Made by a program: the position numbers and the translations under genes. Of a DNA stretch of 64,000 nt, positions 43,624 through 54,250 are shown piece after piece. The notes beneath the pieces were generated by a model. It had not been told where the DNA came from and did no database searches. It saw nothing but the letters and a program-made list of their open reading frames with translations. The stretch's first letter is position 1, and the number at the start of each line of letters is the position of its first letter. Origin of the DNA: Microtetraspora fusca (GTDB lineage: Bacteria > Actinomycetota > Actinomycetes > Streptosporangiales > Streptosporangiaceae). The stretch lies in contig NZ_BBYK01000046.1 of assembly GCF_001570365.1 (NCBI RefSeq), positions 1-64,000 on the forward strand. Reading direction: 5' to 3'.

Positions 43624-45012
43624 TCAGAGGGCGGGCTTCTTCGCGCTGTACAGCCAGGCGTCGAACAGCGGGTCGAGGTCCTGCCCGGACACCTCCTCGG
43701 CGAGGTCGATGAAGTCCCGGGTGACGACGGTCGCGTGGCGGTTGCGCTCCGCCCACGTCTTCAGGAGCGAGAAGAACGTCTCGTCACCGATCTTCTTGCG
43801 CAGCGCGTGCAGGGTCATCGCCCCGCGCTGGTAGATGGCGTCCCAGTCGAACATGTTCTTCATGCCCGGGTCGCCGGTCTTGATCTGCCAGAACTCGTTC
43901 TTGTTCTTGTAGAGGCGCGCGAACGTCTTCTGTGCCGAGGGGCCGCCGTGCTGCTCCTCGTACAGCCACTCCGCGTAGCTGGCGAAGCCCTCGTTGAGCC
44001 AGATGTCCTTCCAGCTCCGCAGGCCGACGCTGTTGCCGAACCACTGGTGGGCCAGCTCGTGCACGATCTCCAGGTCGTTCGTCGGGCCGCCGTCGTAGAC
44101 CGGCCGTCCCTGGGTCTCCAGCGCGTACTGGACGTTGACCTTGTCGCCGATTCCTCCGGTCGAGGAGAAGGGATAGGCGCCGAAGAGCTTCGACTCCCAC
44201 GCGATGACCTTGGCCGTGGTCCGGTGCAGGTGCTTCGACTGCTTCGCCACCGAGGGGTCATAGGCGGTGATGTTCAGTACGCCGCCCACGGTGCCCTCGG
44301 TGACCTTGAACTTGCCGATCGCCACCGTGGCCAGGTATGTGGCCATCGGCTCCTTCATCTCCCACTTCACCGTGGTCCAGCCGTGGCGTACGGACGAGAT
44401 GCCGGGGTTCTTGGGCTCGCCGTTGGCGAGGACGGTCAGCCCCACCGGGGTCGTGACGGTGAACGTGAACGTCGCCTTGTCCGCCGGGCTGTCGTTGGCC
44501 GGGAACCAGCTCCGCGCGCCGTCCGGCTCCGAGAGGACGACCGCGCCGTCCTTCGTGTTGATCCAGCCCTCCTTGCCGAGCACCTTGTCGTTGATGGCAC
44601 GCGGCTTGCCGGCGTAGGACACCTTGACGGTGAACTTCTCGCCCGAGGGCAGGCCGCTCGCCGGGGTCACCACGAGCTCCTGGCCCTTGCGCGTGTACGC
44701 GGCCTTCTTGCCGTTCACCTCCACCTTCTTGATCTTCGGACCGGAGAAGTCGAGGTTGAAGCGGGACAGGCCCTGGACGGCCGTGGCGGTGATCGTCGTC
44801 GTGGCGCTGAGCTTGCGGGTCTTCGGGCTGAACCGCAGCGCGATGTCGTAGTGCGTCACGTCGTACCCGCCGTTGCCCGCGTGCGGGAAGTACGGGTCGC
44901 CGAGCCCGGACGAGCCGGGGGTGAACGTGTCCGCGTGCGCCGCGGTGGGGGCGATCAGGGCCAGGCCGGCCGCGGCGGCGATCGCCGCGAGGGGGGATCT
45001 TCTGAGCAGCAT
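43624..45012 (-). CDS. secreted M1-family metallopeptidase
   Basis: Zinc peptidase of 462 residues with a Sec signal peptide (1-27, ending PTAAHA). The zinc site is HELAHQWFGNSVGLRSWKDIWLNEG, i.e. HExxH-18x-E. The exopeptidase GxMEN motif is replaced by YALET, as in a short actinobacterial subgroup, so aminopeptidase activity cannot be assumed. It lacks the long C-terminal helical domain of full-size M1 enzymes, normal for this subgroup. Confidence 0.88.
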   Translation of the reverse strand: MLLRRSPLAAIAAAAGLALIAPTAAHADTFTPGSSGLGDPYFPHAGNGGYDVTHYDIALRFSPKTRKLSATTTITATAVQGLSRFNLDFSGPKIKKVEVNGKKAAYTRKGQELVVTPASGLPSGEKFTVKVSYAGKPRAINDKVLGKEGWINTKDGAVVLSEPDGARSWFPANDSPADKATFTFTVTTPVGLTVLANGEPKNPGISSVRHGWTTVKWEMKEPMATYLATVAIGKFKVTEGTVGGVLNITAYDPSVAKQSKHLHRTTAKVIAWESKLFGAYPFSSTGGIGDKVNVQYALETQGRPVYDGGPTNDLEIVHELAHQWFGNSVGLRSWKDIWLNEGFASYAEWLYEEQHGGPSAQKTFARLYKNKNEFWQIKTGDPGMKNMFDWDAIYQRGAMTLHALRKKIGDETFFSLLKTWAERNRHATVVTRDFIDLAEEVSGQDLDPLFDAWLYSAKKPAL

Positions 45013-45040
45013 GCGCCTATGGTGCTATATAGCGGTACCT

Positions 45041-45061
45041 CTTGGTCACATAGCGACCAAG
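45041..45061. promoter_or_regulatory. inverted repeat before the M1 peptidase gene
   Basis: CTTGGTC and GACCAAG, perfect 7-base arms with a 7-base spacer, 29 bases upstream of the peptidase start and 28 bases after the DivIVA-like stop. Either an operator or a weak terminator. Confidence 0.4.
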
Positions 45062-45088
45062 CCATCCCCTCCCGATGCCCAAAACGCC

Positions 45089-46021
45089 TTACGGGCGCCA
45101 CTCCAGGACGTCGGCGATCTCGGCGAGGAACGCGTCCACGTCGGCGATGGCGTAGCCCGTCTTGAAGACGACCGTGGCGAACGTCGCCGTCCTGACCTCT
45201 TCCGCCGTCACCGGCCGGTCGGCGGTGCCGCGCAGGGTCGCCACCACGCGGTCGAGGAACGCGTCCACCTCGTCCTCGACGTAGCCCATGCCGAGCCGTC
45301 CCGGCCGGAACGCCACCCGCTCGACGCGCTCCGCCTGGAGCTCGAACTCCCCGTCGCCGGGCGCGACGGGCCTCGCCTCCGAGACTTCCCCATCGGTGGA
45401 CGGCCCTGCGGCGGGGGCAGGATCACCAGGCCGGTCGGACGGATCGCTCTCGGGCCGGGACCCGGATGCGTCGGTGTCCCGCACGGTGCTCGGTGCGGCC
45501 GCCTGTGCCGCATTCGATGCGGCCTCCGCCTGCTCGGCCGGGGTCGCCGAAGGTGCCTCCCCCTCCGACCGCGCGTCCCCCACCGAATCGGCGGCGATCT
45601 CCGTACCGGACGATGCGCCATCGGCAGGACTCGCCACGCCCACGGCCCCTACGTCCTCGGGCTCCGTTTCCGCGGGTACAGGGGCCGTACTCGCGGCCTC
45701 CGTGCCGGCGAGGGCCGGATCGGAGGAGGGCGGGTGATCGGGACCGGGATCACCAGAGCGGGCCGCGCCGTCGCTGTGCGCGGGACGGCCCGAAAGCGCC
45801 TCCACGGCGACGATGAAGGCGTCGAGCGCGAAGTCGACCGCCGTCTCGTTGTAGCCGCCGCGCTTGACCCGGAAAGCCGCCGACCGGATCTCATCCGCCG
45901 TTATCGGCGAGCCGTCCAGATCGGTACGGCCCAGCGTGCCCTCGATCCGCCGGACGAGCTCGTCCACCTGGGCGGGGTCGTAACCCAGACGAACTCCCCT
46001 GACACGTGGAAAGCGGTTCAC
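45089..46021 (-). CDS. DivIVA-like protein with two separated domain pairs
   Basis: Protein of 310 residues. DivI1A-like motifs occur at the N-terminus (FPRVRGVRLGYDPAQVDELV; FRVKRGGYNETAVDFALDAF) and again at the C-terminus (FRPGRLGMGYVEDEVDAFLD; FKTGYAIADVDAFLAEI). An acidic, Ala/Ser/Pro/Asp-rich linker of about 125 residues joins them. The GTG at 46021 is preferred over the upstream ATG because GGGAGG lies 6 bases before it. The motif recognises curved membrane in DivIVA; a role in polar growth or division is possible. Confidence 0.75.
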   Translation of the reverse strand: MNRFPRVRGVRLGYDPAQVDELVRRIEGTLGRTDLDGSPITADEIRSAAFRVKRGGYNETAVDFALDAFIVAVEALSGRPAHSDGAARSGDPGPDHPPSSDPALAGTEAASTAPVPAETEPEDVGAVGVASPADGASSGTEIAADSVGDARSEGEAPSATPAEQAEAASNAAQAAAPSTVRDTDASGSRPESDPSDRPGDPAPAAGPSTDGEVSEARPVAPGDGEFELQAERVERVAFRPGRLGMGYVEDEVDAFLDRVVATLRGTADRPVTAEEVRTATFATVVFKTGYAIADVDAFLAEIADVLEWRP

Positions 46022-46110
46022 GCATGTCCTCCCGGGGTCCGGCACGGCAAACCCTGTCCATTGTGGAGGTATCGGGAAGGCCGCGCGAGCCGGGATAGGC
46101 TGCGAACCCT

Positions 46111-46878
46111 ATGCGCGTCTCGAACCTGTCCTTCCGCTACCGCCGGAGGGCTCCGTGGGTGCTCTCCAATGTGGATCTGGCCTTCGCGCGCGGAGACGTG
46201 ACCGAGATCGTGGGACGCAACGGGGCGGGCAAATCCACACTCCTGCGGTTGCTGGCCGGGCTGCTGCGTCCCCTCGACGGCACGATCTCCGAACGCCCGG
46301 ACGTCGTCGGCTACGCACCTGAGCGCTTCCCTTCGGGGCAGCCCTTCACCATGGCGGGCTATCTCCGCCACATGGCGCGCGTGCGCCGTGCCGATCCTCG
46401 CGAGGTGGAGGCGTGGGCCGAGCGGCTCGGCATGAGCGACCTCCTCGGCCACCGGCTGCCCGACCTGTCGATGGGCAGCGCGCACAAGGTGGGGCTGGCC
46501 CAGGCCCTCCTCGGCGATCCGGGGCTGCTGGTCCTGGACGAGCCGTTCGCCGGTCTGGACGCCACCACCCGGGCCGAGCTCCCCCTGATCATCGCGGAGG
46601 TGGCGGAGCGCGGCGGCCTGGTGATCGTCAGCGACCACCAGGGAGAGCTGCGCGGCTTTCCCGGCCTGCGCCGCATCGAGGTGGGCGAGACCACGGCCCG
46701 CGAGGTCGCTCCCGAGGTCGCGGCGGCGGAGCCGGACGCTCCGCCGCGGACCGCTCCCGAAGAGGCCGTGACGATCCTGGAGGTCGTCGTCGCGGTCTCC
46801 CGGGCCCGCGAGCTGGCGGATCGCCTGCGCGGAGAGGGCCACACGGTACGGATGTCCGAGGCGGAGGTGGCGGAGTGA
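46111..46878 (+). CDS. ABC transporter ATP-binding protein
   Basis: ATPase of 255 residues with Walker A GRNGAGKST, a signature that is degenerate (LSMGSAHKVGLAQALL in place of LSGGQ), Walker B LLVLDEPFAGLD and switch His IVSDHQGE. The C-terminal 60 residues form an extra acidic domain. Its stop overlaps the permease start (GTGA). Confidence 0.88.
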   Translation: MRVSNLSFRYRRRAPWVLSNVDLAFARGDVTEIVGRNGAGKSTLLRLLAGLLRPLDGTISERPDVVGYAPERFPSGQPFTMAGYLRHMARVRRADPREVEAWAERLGMSDLLGHRLPDLSMGSAHKVGLAQALLGDPGLLVLDEPFAGLDATTRAELPLIIAEVAERGGLVIVSDHQGELRGFPGLRRIEVGETTAREVAPEVAAAEPDAPPRTAPEEAVTILEVVVAVSRARELADRLRGEGHTVRMSEAEVAE

Positions 46879-47537
46879 TCGCGTTGACCCGGTTCCGGCT
46901 CGCCGCGTACGTGCGCTCCCATCGGGCGTTCCAGCCGCTCATCGGCCTGCTGGTGCTCCTGGCGATCCTGTACGGGTCCCCGCTACCCGCTGGCGCGGAG
47001 CTGGGAGCCATGGCCGACTCGGCCGCCATCCTGATCCCGGTCTTCGCCTGGGCGGCCCGCGGGCTCCTGGACAACGAGCCGGACGAACAGCGGATGATCG
47101 CCATCACGGCCGTCGGCCGCCGCGAGGCCGTCGTCGGGATCGGCGCGGCGTGGATCTTCAATGCCGGGCTGGCGGCGATCTCGTTCGCCGTGCTCACCCT
47201 GCGCCTGTCGGGCCGGCCGGAGGTCGCCGCGGTGCTGGCGGGCGTCGGCCTGCACGTGATCGCCATCACGGCCGGCACCACGCTGGGCGCGCTGACGAGC
47301 CGTCCCATCGTCGGCTCGCCGGCGGCATCGACCCTGGCACTGCTCCTCGGCTATCTCGCGGTGCTGCTGCTCAGCCTGTCCGGGCTGCCCTGGCTCACGG
47401 TCCCGCTCATGATGTGGATGCGGGAGGCGCACCACGGCGAGCTGCTCGCCCACTTCCCCGCGCTGGCCGCGTGGTCGCTGCTGTGGCCGCTGATCGGCCT
47501 CGCCGCGTACGGCGGGCTGCGCCGTACGCGGCCCTGA
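46875..47537 (+). CDS. ABC transporter permease-like membrane protein
   Basis: Membrane protein of 220 residues with six helices, coupled to the ATPase gene by a GTGA overlap. No family motif was recognised; by position it is the membrane half of a small exporter of unknown substrate. Confidence 0.75.
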   Translation: MIALTRFRLAAYVRSHRAFQPLIGLLVLLAILYGSPLPAGAELGAMADSAAILIPVFAWAARGLLDNEPDEQRMIAITAVGRREAVVGIGAAWIFNAGLAAISFAVLTLRLSGRPEVAAVLAGVGLHVIAITAGTTLGALTSRPIVGSPAASTLALLLGYLAVLLLSLSGLPWLTVPLMMWMREAHHGELLAHFPALAAWSLLWPLIGLAAYGGLRRTRP

Positions 47538-47555
47538 CGGGCATCGGGACCGCGC

Positions 47556-48680
47556 TCAGGCCTCGGGAGCGGCGGCGGCGAGCTGCCCGCAGGCGCCGTC
47601 GATCTCACGTCCGCGGGTGTCGCGCACGGTGACCGCGACGCCGTGGAACTCCAGCCTGCGGACGAACGCGCGCTCGTCCTCGGGGCGGGAGGCGGTCCAC
47701 TTCGAGCCCGGCGTCGGGTTCAGCGGGATGAGGTTGACGTGCGCGAGCTTGCCCTTGAGCAGCCGGCCGAGCAGATCTGCCCGCCACTCCTGGTCGTTGA
47801 CGTCCTTGATCAGCGCGTACTCGATGGAGATCCGGCGCTTGGTCTTGGCGGCGTACTCCCAGGCCGCGCCGAGCACCTCGGCGACCTTCCACCTGGTGTT
47901 GATCGGCACCAGGGAGTCGCGCAGCTCGTCGTCGGGAGCGTGCAGGGACACCGCGAGCGTGACGGGGAGTCCCTCGGCCGCCAGCTTCTCGATCGCCGGC
48001 ACCAGGCCCACGGTCGAGACGGTGATGCCGCGCGCGGAGATGCCGAGCCCTTCCGGTGAGGGGTCGACGAGCCGGTGAACCGCGCCGATGACGGCCTTGT
48101 AGTTCGCCATCGGCTCGCCCATGCCCATGAAGACGATGTTGCTCACCCGGCCGGGGCCGCCGGGCACCTCGCCCGCCGCGAGCGCGCGGGCTCCGGCGAC
48201 GACCTGCTCGACGATCTCGGCGGTGGACATGTTCCGGGTCAGGCCCGCCTGGCCCGTGGCGCAGAACGGGCAGTTCATGCCGCATCCGGCCTGGGACGAG
48301 ACGCACATCGTGACCCGGTCGGGATAGCGCATGAGCACCGACTCGACCAGCGAGCCGTCGAACAGCCGCCACAGCGTCTTGCGGGTCGTGCCCCCGTCAC
48401 AGGTGATCTCGCGTACGGAGGTCAGCAGCGACGGCATGAGCTGGGACACCAGCCGCTCACGGGTCTCGCCCGGCAGGTCGGTCATCTGCTCGGGCGACGC
48501 GGTCAGCTTGGCGAAGTAGTGCCGGGAGAGCTGGTCGGCGCGGAACGGCTTCTCGCCCAGTTCGGCGACCGCGGCGCGGCGCTCGGCCATGGTCATGTCG
48601 GCCAGATGGCGCTGGGGCTTGGCACGGCGCGGCGCCACGAGGGTGAGCTGGGCGGCGTTCCTGCTCTGCGGCTCGCTCAC
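47556..48680 (-). CDS. rlmN: 23S rRNA (A2503-C2)/tRNA (A37-C2) methyltransferase RlmN
   Basis: Radical-SAM enzyme of 374 residues that methylates C2 of A2503 in 23S rRNA and of A37 in some tRNAs. The iron-sulfur motif is CGMNCPFC, followed by [15 protein letters not shown] and the GMGEPMANY loop. The resolving Cys lies near the C-terminus (IDGACGQL). Starts at GTG. In actinomycetes it commonly follows cdsA. Confidence 0.95.
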   Translation of the reverse strand: MSEPQSRNAAQLTLVAPRRAKPQRHLADMTMAERRAAVAELGEKPFRADQLSRHYFAKLTASPEQMTDLPGETRERLVSQLMPSLLTSVREITCDGGTTRKTLWRLFDGSLVESVLMRYPDRVTMCVSSQAGCGMNCPFCATGQAGLTRNMSTAEIVEQVVAGARALAAGEVPGGPGRVSNIVFMGMGEPMANYKAVIGAVHRLVDPSPEGLGISARGITVSTVGLVPAIEKLAAEGLPVTLAVSLHAPDDELRDSLVPINTRWKVAEVLGAAWEYAAKTKRRISIEYALIKDVNDQEWRADLLGRLLKGKLAHVNLIPLNPTPGSKWTASRPEDERAFVRRLEFHGVAVTVRDTRGREIDGACGQLAAAAPEA

Positions 48681-48911
48681 GTGGTCACTTCCGATCTCTC
48701 GTTCGTCTCGTCCGCCGGACCTCGGGCGACCCGCGGGGACCCCGCGCGACGCACGGCACGGCGGTCCCGGCCTGGGGCGCCGGGCGACGCCTCGGGGGTG
48801 CTCCCGTCAGGGAAGGGCCGCGTGCGGAGCGGCCGTCGCCGGGCGTCCTCGTAGCTTACCTGCGGGGGCGACGCGGAACCGCCGGGCGGATCTCCATCAG
48901 GCGGATCTCCG

Positions 48912-49814
48912 TCAGGCGGGGACGAACAGCTGCAGCAGCAGCCATATGGGGACCACCGTGAAGAGCAGCGAGTCGAGCCGATCCATCACGCCGCCATGGC
49001 CGGGCAGCAACGTGCCCATGTCCTTGATGCCGAGGTCCCGCTTGACCACGGACTCGATCAGGTCGCCCAGGGTGGCGCAGACCACCGCCGCCGCGCCAAG
49101 CACCGCGCCCTGCCAGTACGCCCCGTCGAGCAGGAAGTGGACGAGCAGCGCGCCCGCCACCACGCAGGCGACGGCGGAGCCGGCGAAGCCTTCCCAGGTC
49201 TTCTTGGGGCTGACGACCGGCGACATCTTGTGCTTGCCGAAGAGAATTCCCGCGAAATATCCCCCGATATCACTGCTGACCGTGACAGCGATGAAGATGA
49301 TCACGCGGTGCGGGCCGTCCTCCGGGACGAGCAGCAGCGGGACGAACCCGGCGAGCAACGACGGGTAGACGGCGACGAACACGCTGCCGGTGGCGTCGCG
49401 GACATAGCCGTCGATGCCCTGGAACATACGCCAGGCCAGCAGCACCATCACGGTCACCGCGAAGGCCCCGACGAGGGACACCGGCCCGCCCCAGTACGCG
49501 CCGCCCAGCATGGCGGCCATACCGGCGAGCAGCGGGATGAGCGGAACCCGCACGTCGCGGGCGGCGAGCGCCCGGACCAGCTCATGGACGCCCAGCCCCA
49601 CGGCCGCCGCGACCACGACGAGGAAGACCACCTTGACGACGTACAGCGAGCCGATGACCAGCGCGCCGAGCGCCAGGCCGACCGCGACCGCGACCGGCAG
49701 GTTGCGCCCGGTGCGGCCGCCGCCCGGCGCCGGCGCGGGCGCGGATCCGTTGGGCGAGCCGCCGGGTGACCCGTTCCGCGGCGTGTTCCGACCGTCGCTG
49801 GAGGAGGCGCTCAT
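48912..49814 (-). CDS. cdsA: phosphatidate cytidylyltransferase
   Basis: Membrane enzyme of 300 residues that makes CDP-diacylglycerol from phosphatidate and CTP. The signature in the last third reads SPKKTWEGFAGS ... LGDLIESVVKRDLGIKDMGTLLPGHGGVMDRLDS. A Gly/Pro/Ser/Asn-rich cytoplasmic N-terminus of about 40 residues precedes the helices. The ATG at 49814 is preferred over a TTG at 49856. A strong hairpin separates it from frr. Confidence 0.93.
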   Translation of the reverse strand: MSASSSDGRNTPRNGSPGGSPNGSAPAPAPGGGRTGRNLPVAVAVGLALGALVIGSLYVVKVVFLVVVAAAVGLGVHELVRALAARDVRVPLIPLLAGMAAMLGGAYWGGPVSLVGAFAVTVMVLLAWRMFQGIDGYVRDATGSVFVAVYPSLLAGFVPLLLVPEDGPHRVIIFIAVTVSSDIGGYFAGILFGKHKMSPVVSPKKTWEGFAGSAVACVVAGALLVHFLLDGAYWQGAVLGAAAVVCATLGDLIESVVKRDLGIKDMGTLLPGHGGVMDRLDSLLFTVVPIWLLLQLFVPA

Positions 49815-49877
49815 GTCCTCGGCCGATCCTCGGTCGCCAGCAGCCGTTCCGTCCAACGCGTTCTACTCCCTATACAC

Positions 49878-49927
49878 GTGATCCTTGTGCCGCGCTGTTC
49901 GTGGGAACAGCACGGCACAAGGATCAC
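49878..49927 (-). terminator. strong terminator after frr
   Basis: A 15-bp stem GTGATCCTTGTGCCG/CGGCACAAGGATCAC, one C-A plus-strand mismatch (U-G in the minus-strand RNA), then a further 7-bp stem GCTGTTC/GAACAGC with a 4-base loop. It starts 20 bases after the frr stop and ends the rpsB-tsf-pyrH-frr transcript. Confidence 0.88.
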
Positions 49928-49946
49928 GGCTGTGCCCAGGCGGTGC

Positions 49947-50504
49947 CTAGACTTCCAGCAGTTCGGCTTCCTTGTGCTTCAGCAGCTCGTCGATCTTGGC
50001 GACGTGCTTCTGGGTCAGGTCGTCGAGCTCCTTCACCGCGCGGTGGACCTCGTCCTCACCGGCCTCGCCGTCCTTGACCAGCTTGTCGAGGACCTCCTTG
50101 GCGTGGCGGCGGATGTTCCGCACGGAGACCCTGCTGTTCTCGGCCTTGTTGCGCGCGACCTTGATGTACTCCTTGCGGCGCTCCTCCGACAGCTCGGGGA
50201 ACACGACGCGGATCACGGCGCCGTCGTTGCCGGGGTTGACACCGAGGTCGCTGTCCCGGATGGCCTTCTCGATCGAGGTCATCGCGCCCTTGTCGTAGGG
50301 CTGGATGAGGACCATGCGGGCCTCGGGGACGTGGAACGACGCGAGCTGCTGGATCGGGGTCGGCGATCCGTAGTAGTCCACGTTGATCTTGTTGAACATC
50401 GAGGGCGTGACACGGCCGGTGCGGATGCCCGCGAAGTCTTCCTTGGCGACCGTTACCGCCTTGTCCATCTTCTCCTCGGCCTCGAGGAGGGTTTCGTCGA
50501 TCAC
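49947..50504 (-). CDS. frr: ribosome recycling factor
   Basis: Protein of 185 residues with the complete RRF sequence: [59 protein letters not shown] and the C-terminal [20 protein letters not shown]. It splits post-termination ribosomes with EF-G. GTG start 9 bases after pyrH. Confidence 0.97.
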   Translation of the reverse strand: MIDETLLEAEEKMDKAVTVAKEDFAGIRTGRVTPSMFNKINVDYYGSPTPIQQLASFHVPEARMVLIQPYDKGAMTSIEKAIRDSDLGVNPGNDGAVIRVVFPELSEERRKEYIKVARNKAENSRVSVRNIRRHAKEVLDKLVKDGEAGEDEVHRAVKELDDLTQKHVAKIDELLKHKEAELLEV

Positions 50505-50513
50505 AGCGGCTCC

Positions 50514-51350
<837 letters not shown>

Positions 51351-52184
51351 CTAAGCCTGGCCGACCTTGTAGCGGGTGAAGGCCAGAACCTTGACGCCCG
51401 CCTCATCGGCGTACTTGCCCACGCTCTTCTTGTTGTCCTTCACGAACGCCTGCTCCAGCAGCGTGAAGTCCTTGTACCAGCCGTTGACCCGGCCATCGAC
51501 GATCTTGCTGATGGCGGCCTCGGGCTTGCCCTCCTCGCGGGTCATCTCCTCGAAGAGCGCGCGCTCCTTGGCGATGACGTCGGCCGGAACCTCGGTCGGG
51601 CTGAGGAACTTGGGGGCCATCGCGGCGGCGTGCTGGGCGATGTCCTTGGCCACGTCCGCGTTCGGGGTGTCGAGCTGGACGAGCACGCCCACCGCCGGCG
51701 GGAGCTGCGGGTCGGTCTTGTGCATGTAGGCGCCGACGTAGCCGCCCTCCAGCACCGAGAAGCGACGGATCTCGATCTTCTCGCCGAGCGCGGCGTTGGC
51801 CTCGTCGAGCAGCTCCTTGACGCTCTTGCCGTTCAGCTCCGACTCGAGCAGGGTCGGGACGTCGCTCGGCCGGGTGGCGAGGATGTGCGCGACGACGTCG
51901 GCGGCGAGCTCCTGGAAGCGCTCACCCTTGGCCACGAAGTCGGTCTCGCAGTTGAGCTCAAGCAGAGCGGCGGCGGAGTCGCCCTCCTGCTTGAGGGCGA
52001 CGAGCCCGTTGGAGGCGGTGCGGGCCTCGCGCTTGCCGACATCCTTGGCGCCCTTGAGGCGCAGGATCTCGACGGCGCGGTCGAAGTCGCCCTCGGACTC
52101 CTCGAGCGCCTTCTTGCAGTCCATCATGCCGGCGGCGGTCAGCTCGCGAAGCCGCTTGACGTCGGCCATGTTCACGGAAGCCAT
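51351..52184 (-). CDS. tsf: translation elongation factor Ts
   Basis: EF-Ts of 277 residues. The UBA-like N-terminus reads VKRLRELTAAGMMDCKKALEE, and the EF-Tu-contacting core contains LNCETDFVAKGERF. It exchanges GDP for GTP on EF-Tu. The first ATG is preceded by GAGGAAAG; an internal ATG 15 bases later is an alternative. A hairpin lies between rpsB and tsf. Confidence 0.96.
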   Translation of the reverse strand: MASVNMADVKRLRELTAAGMMDCKKALEESEGDFDRAVEILRLKGAKDVGKREARTASNGLVALKQEGDSAAALLELNCETDFVAKGERFQELAADVVAHILATRPSDVPTLLESELNGKSVKELLDEANAALGEKIEIRRFSVLEGGYVGAYMHKTDPQLPPAVGVLVQLDTPNADVAKDIAQHAAAMAPKFLSPTEVPADVIAKERALFEEMTREEGKPEAAISKIVDGRVNGWYKDFTLLEQAFVKDNKKSVGKYADEAGVKVLAFTRYKVGQA

Positions 52185-52263
52185 TGTTCTTTCCTCTTCG
52201 GAACCCTGATGGGAAGTCGTTCCTGATCCCAGAGTCGGCGTGAGATCAGTTTTCTCGTGGACG

Positions 52264-52294
52264 GGGTGGGCGCGTCCGGCGGACACGCCCACCC
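52264..52294 (-). terminator. hairpin between rpsB and tsf
   Basis: GGGTGGGCG/CGCCCACCC plus GTCC/GGAC with a 3-base loop; one C-A plus-strand mismatch becomes U-G in minus-strand RNA. It could attenuate transcription so that more S2 than EF-Ts is made, or protect the rpsB mRNA end. Confidence 0.7.
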
Positions 52295-52340
52295 TGTGGA
52301 GCCTTCGGCGTCGTACGGCGGGGCCGTACCGGGCCGGGGA

Positions 52341-53252
52341 CTAGGCCTGCTGCTCGCCCTCGGCGGCCGGGGTCTCGGCGGCCGGGGTCTCGGCGGCCGG
52401 GGTCTCGGCGGCCGGAGCCTCGGCAGCCGGGGTCTCGGCGGCGGCCTCGGCCGGAGCCTCGGCGCTCTCGCCGGAGCCGGCGAGGAGCTCGCGCTCCCAC
52501 TCGGCCAGCGGCTCGGCGGCGGCGACGCCCGCCGGCTTCTCGTCACCGCGGCCGGCGCCGGCGCGGGTCATGAGGCCGTCGGCGACCGCGTCGGCGATGA
52601 CGCGGGTGAGGAGGCTGACGGCGCGGATGGCGTCGTCGTTACCCGGGATCGGGTAGTCGACCTCGTCGGGGTCGCAGTTGGTGTCCAGGATCGCGACGAC
52701 CGGGATGCCAAGCTTCTTGGCCTCGTTGATCGCGATGTGCTCCTTCTTGGTGTCCACGACCCAGATGGCGCTGGGGACGCGGGCCATGTCCCGGATGCCG
52801 CCGAGCGTGCGCTCCAGCTTCTCCTTCTCACGGCGGCGCATCAGGAGCTCCTTCTTGGTGAGCCCCGAGCTGGCCACGTTGTCGAAGTCGAGCTCCTCGA
52901 GCTCCTTCAGACGCTGCAGCCGCTTGTGCACGGTCGAGAAGTTGGTGAGCATGCCACCGAGCCAGCGCTGGTTCACGTACGGCATGCCGACACGCGAGGC
53001 CTGCTCGGCGATGGACTCCTGAGCCTGCTTCTTCGTGCCGATGAACATGATGGAGCCGCCGTGCGCGACGGTCTCCTTCACGAAGTCATACGCTCGGTCG
53101 ATGAACGAGAGCGACTTCTGCAGGTCGATGATGTAGATGCCGTTGCGCTCGGTGAAGATGAAGCGCTTCATCTTCGGGTTCCACCGACGGGTCTGGTGGC
53201 CGAAGTGAACGCCGCTCTCGAGCAGCTGTCGCATGGTGACGACAGGGGCCAT
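52341..53252 (-). CDS. rpsB: 30S ribosomal protein S2
   Basis: S2 of 303 residues with the standard core ([61 protein letters not shown]). The C-terminal tail is about 45 residues of Ala/Glu/Pro/Thr with a 5-residue repeat (ETPAA), encoded by a 15-base tandem repeat. GGAGG lies 8 bases before the ATG. Confidence 0.97.
   Translation of the reverse strand: MAPVVTMRQLLESGVHFGHQTRRWNPKMKRFIFTERNGIYIIDLQKSLSFIDRAYDFVKETVAHGGSIMFIGTKKQAQESIAEQASRVGMPYVNQRWLGGMLTNFSTVHKRLQRLKELEELDFDNVASSGLTKKELLMRRREKEKLERTLGGIRDMARVPSAIWVVDTKKEHIAINEAKKLGIPVVAILDTNCDPDEVDYPIPGNDDAIRAVSLLTRVIADAVADGLMTRAGAGRGDEKPAGVAAAEPLAEWERELLAGSGESAEAPAEAAAETPAAEAPAAETPAAETPAAETPAAEGEQQA
52359..52433. repeat. 15-bp tandem repeat in the 3' end of rpsB
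   Basis: Five units of CTCGGCGGCCGGGGT with one or two changes in units 4 and 5. Each unit encodes one copy of a five-residue Ala/Glu/Pro/Thr motif, so unit number can vary without a frameshift. Confidence 0.9.
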
Positions 53253-53306
53253 GGTGATGGTCCTCCAGAACTCGGTTCCGTGCGGGAGCCCACTGCCCCC
53301 GCCCTG

Positions 53307-53366
53307 ACGCCCCGAGTCGTTCCAGCCGGAGGAACCGGACCGATGGGACGACTCGTGAATGGGCGT
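53307..53366 (-). promoter_or_regulatory. structured 5' leader of rpsB, candidate S2 autoregulatory RNA
   Basis: In the transcribed strand ACGCCC...GGGCGT (6 bp) encloses GAGTCGT...ACGACTC (7 bp), with an inner CCGG-TTCCT-CCGG hairpin. It lies 54-114 bases upstream of the rpsB start. Upstream at 53401-53406 the minus strand reads TAGACT, a possible -10 element. Position and shape fit a ribosomal-protein leader. Confidence 0.5.
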
Positions 53367-53535
53367 GCGTATTCGGCCCGCATGCCGCAGGCCGTCGAAC
53401 AGTCTACCTGGATCCGTCCCTTCGGATGACCGGGGACTTGACCGCCTCGGACACCGCCACCCAGGGCGATCGCGAGCGAATCGCCCCTCGCGCGACCGGC
53501 CCCGCGACGGCGGCGCGAGCACCCATTCCAGCGAG

Positions 53536-54180
53536 TCAGGAGGGCTCCTGCCCCTCCTCGCCGCCGGGGAGCGGGGCGGCCTGCGACGGCTGCCTGCGGG
53601 GCGCTCGGGGGAACATCCGGAGGTGGAGCTCCGCGAGCCGGGCGCCGGTCGGCGCGTCCTCGGCGGGACGCTCGGTCACGCGGTAGGGATCGATCACCGC
53701 GCTGATCCGCTCCGCGATCTCCCGCAGCTCCTCGGCGTCCACCCGCAGCACCGTGTGGGTGAGCCAGGCGGAGTTCCTCCACTCCAGGGACTCGCGCTCC
53801 GATTGGGCGAAGTAGTCGCCGAGCCGCCGGTTCGCCTCCGCCAGCACCGTGTCGATCACGGCGTTCTGCGCGTCGACGAGATCGGGGGCCTCGTCCCCCG
53901 ACGAATCAAATCCCCAGCCGGGCTGGAGCGCCCGCCAGACGCGCTCTCTGCCGTCTCCCCGCGGAGGCGCGTCGGCGACCAACCCGTGCTTGGCCAGTTG
54001 CCGCAGGTGGTAGCTGCAGGCGCTCGGGGACAGCCCGGCGACCTCCGCGCACTCGGTCGCGGTCGCGGGTCCCTCCGTCTGGAGCCGGCTCAGGATGGCC
54101 AGCCGCGCGGGATGCGCCAGCGCGCGCAACACGCGGGCATCGGTGACCTGTCGGGCCCCTTCCGGCCATGAGCTCGCCAT
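53536..54180 (-). CDS. ArsR-type winged-helix regulator
   Basis: Regulator of 214 residues. The winged helix covers about 8-85 ([38 protein letters not shown]); the rest is a helical C-terminal domain (about 105-185) as in ArsR-like regulators that control exporters. Several upstream starts exist; MASSWPEG at 54180 leaves both operators in the intergenic region. Divergent from the MFS gene, with twin palindromes between. Confidence 0.88.
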   Translation of the reverse strand: MASSWPEGARQVTDARVLRALAHPARLAILSRLQTEGPATATECAEVAGLSPSACSYHLRQLAKHGLVADAPPRGDGRERVWRALQPGWGFDSSGDEAPDLVDAQNAVIDTVLAEANRRLGDYFAQSERESLEWRNSAWLTHTVLRVDAEELREIAERISAVIDPYRVTERPAEDAPTGARLAELHLRMFPRAPRRQPSQAAPLPGGEEGQEPS

Positions 54181-54205
54181 GCCTCCGAACCTACAGCCCA
54201 TGAGA

Positions 54206-54247
54206 TGTGAAGTATTGCTTTCACAGTTATGAAGGATTACCTTCACA
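54206..54247. promoter_or_regulatory. twin operators of the ArsR/MFS pair
   Basis: Two 20-base palindromes of the form TGTGAA-N8-TTCACA: a perfect one at 54206-54225 and one with a single change (TATGAA) at 54228-54247. Centres are 22 bases apart, two helical turns. The second ends 3 bases before the MFS start codon, so binding would block that transcript. Confidence 0.8.
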
Positions 54248-54250
54248 GTT

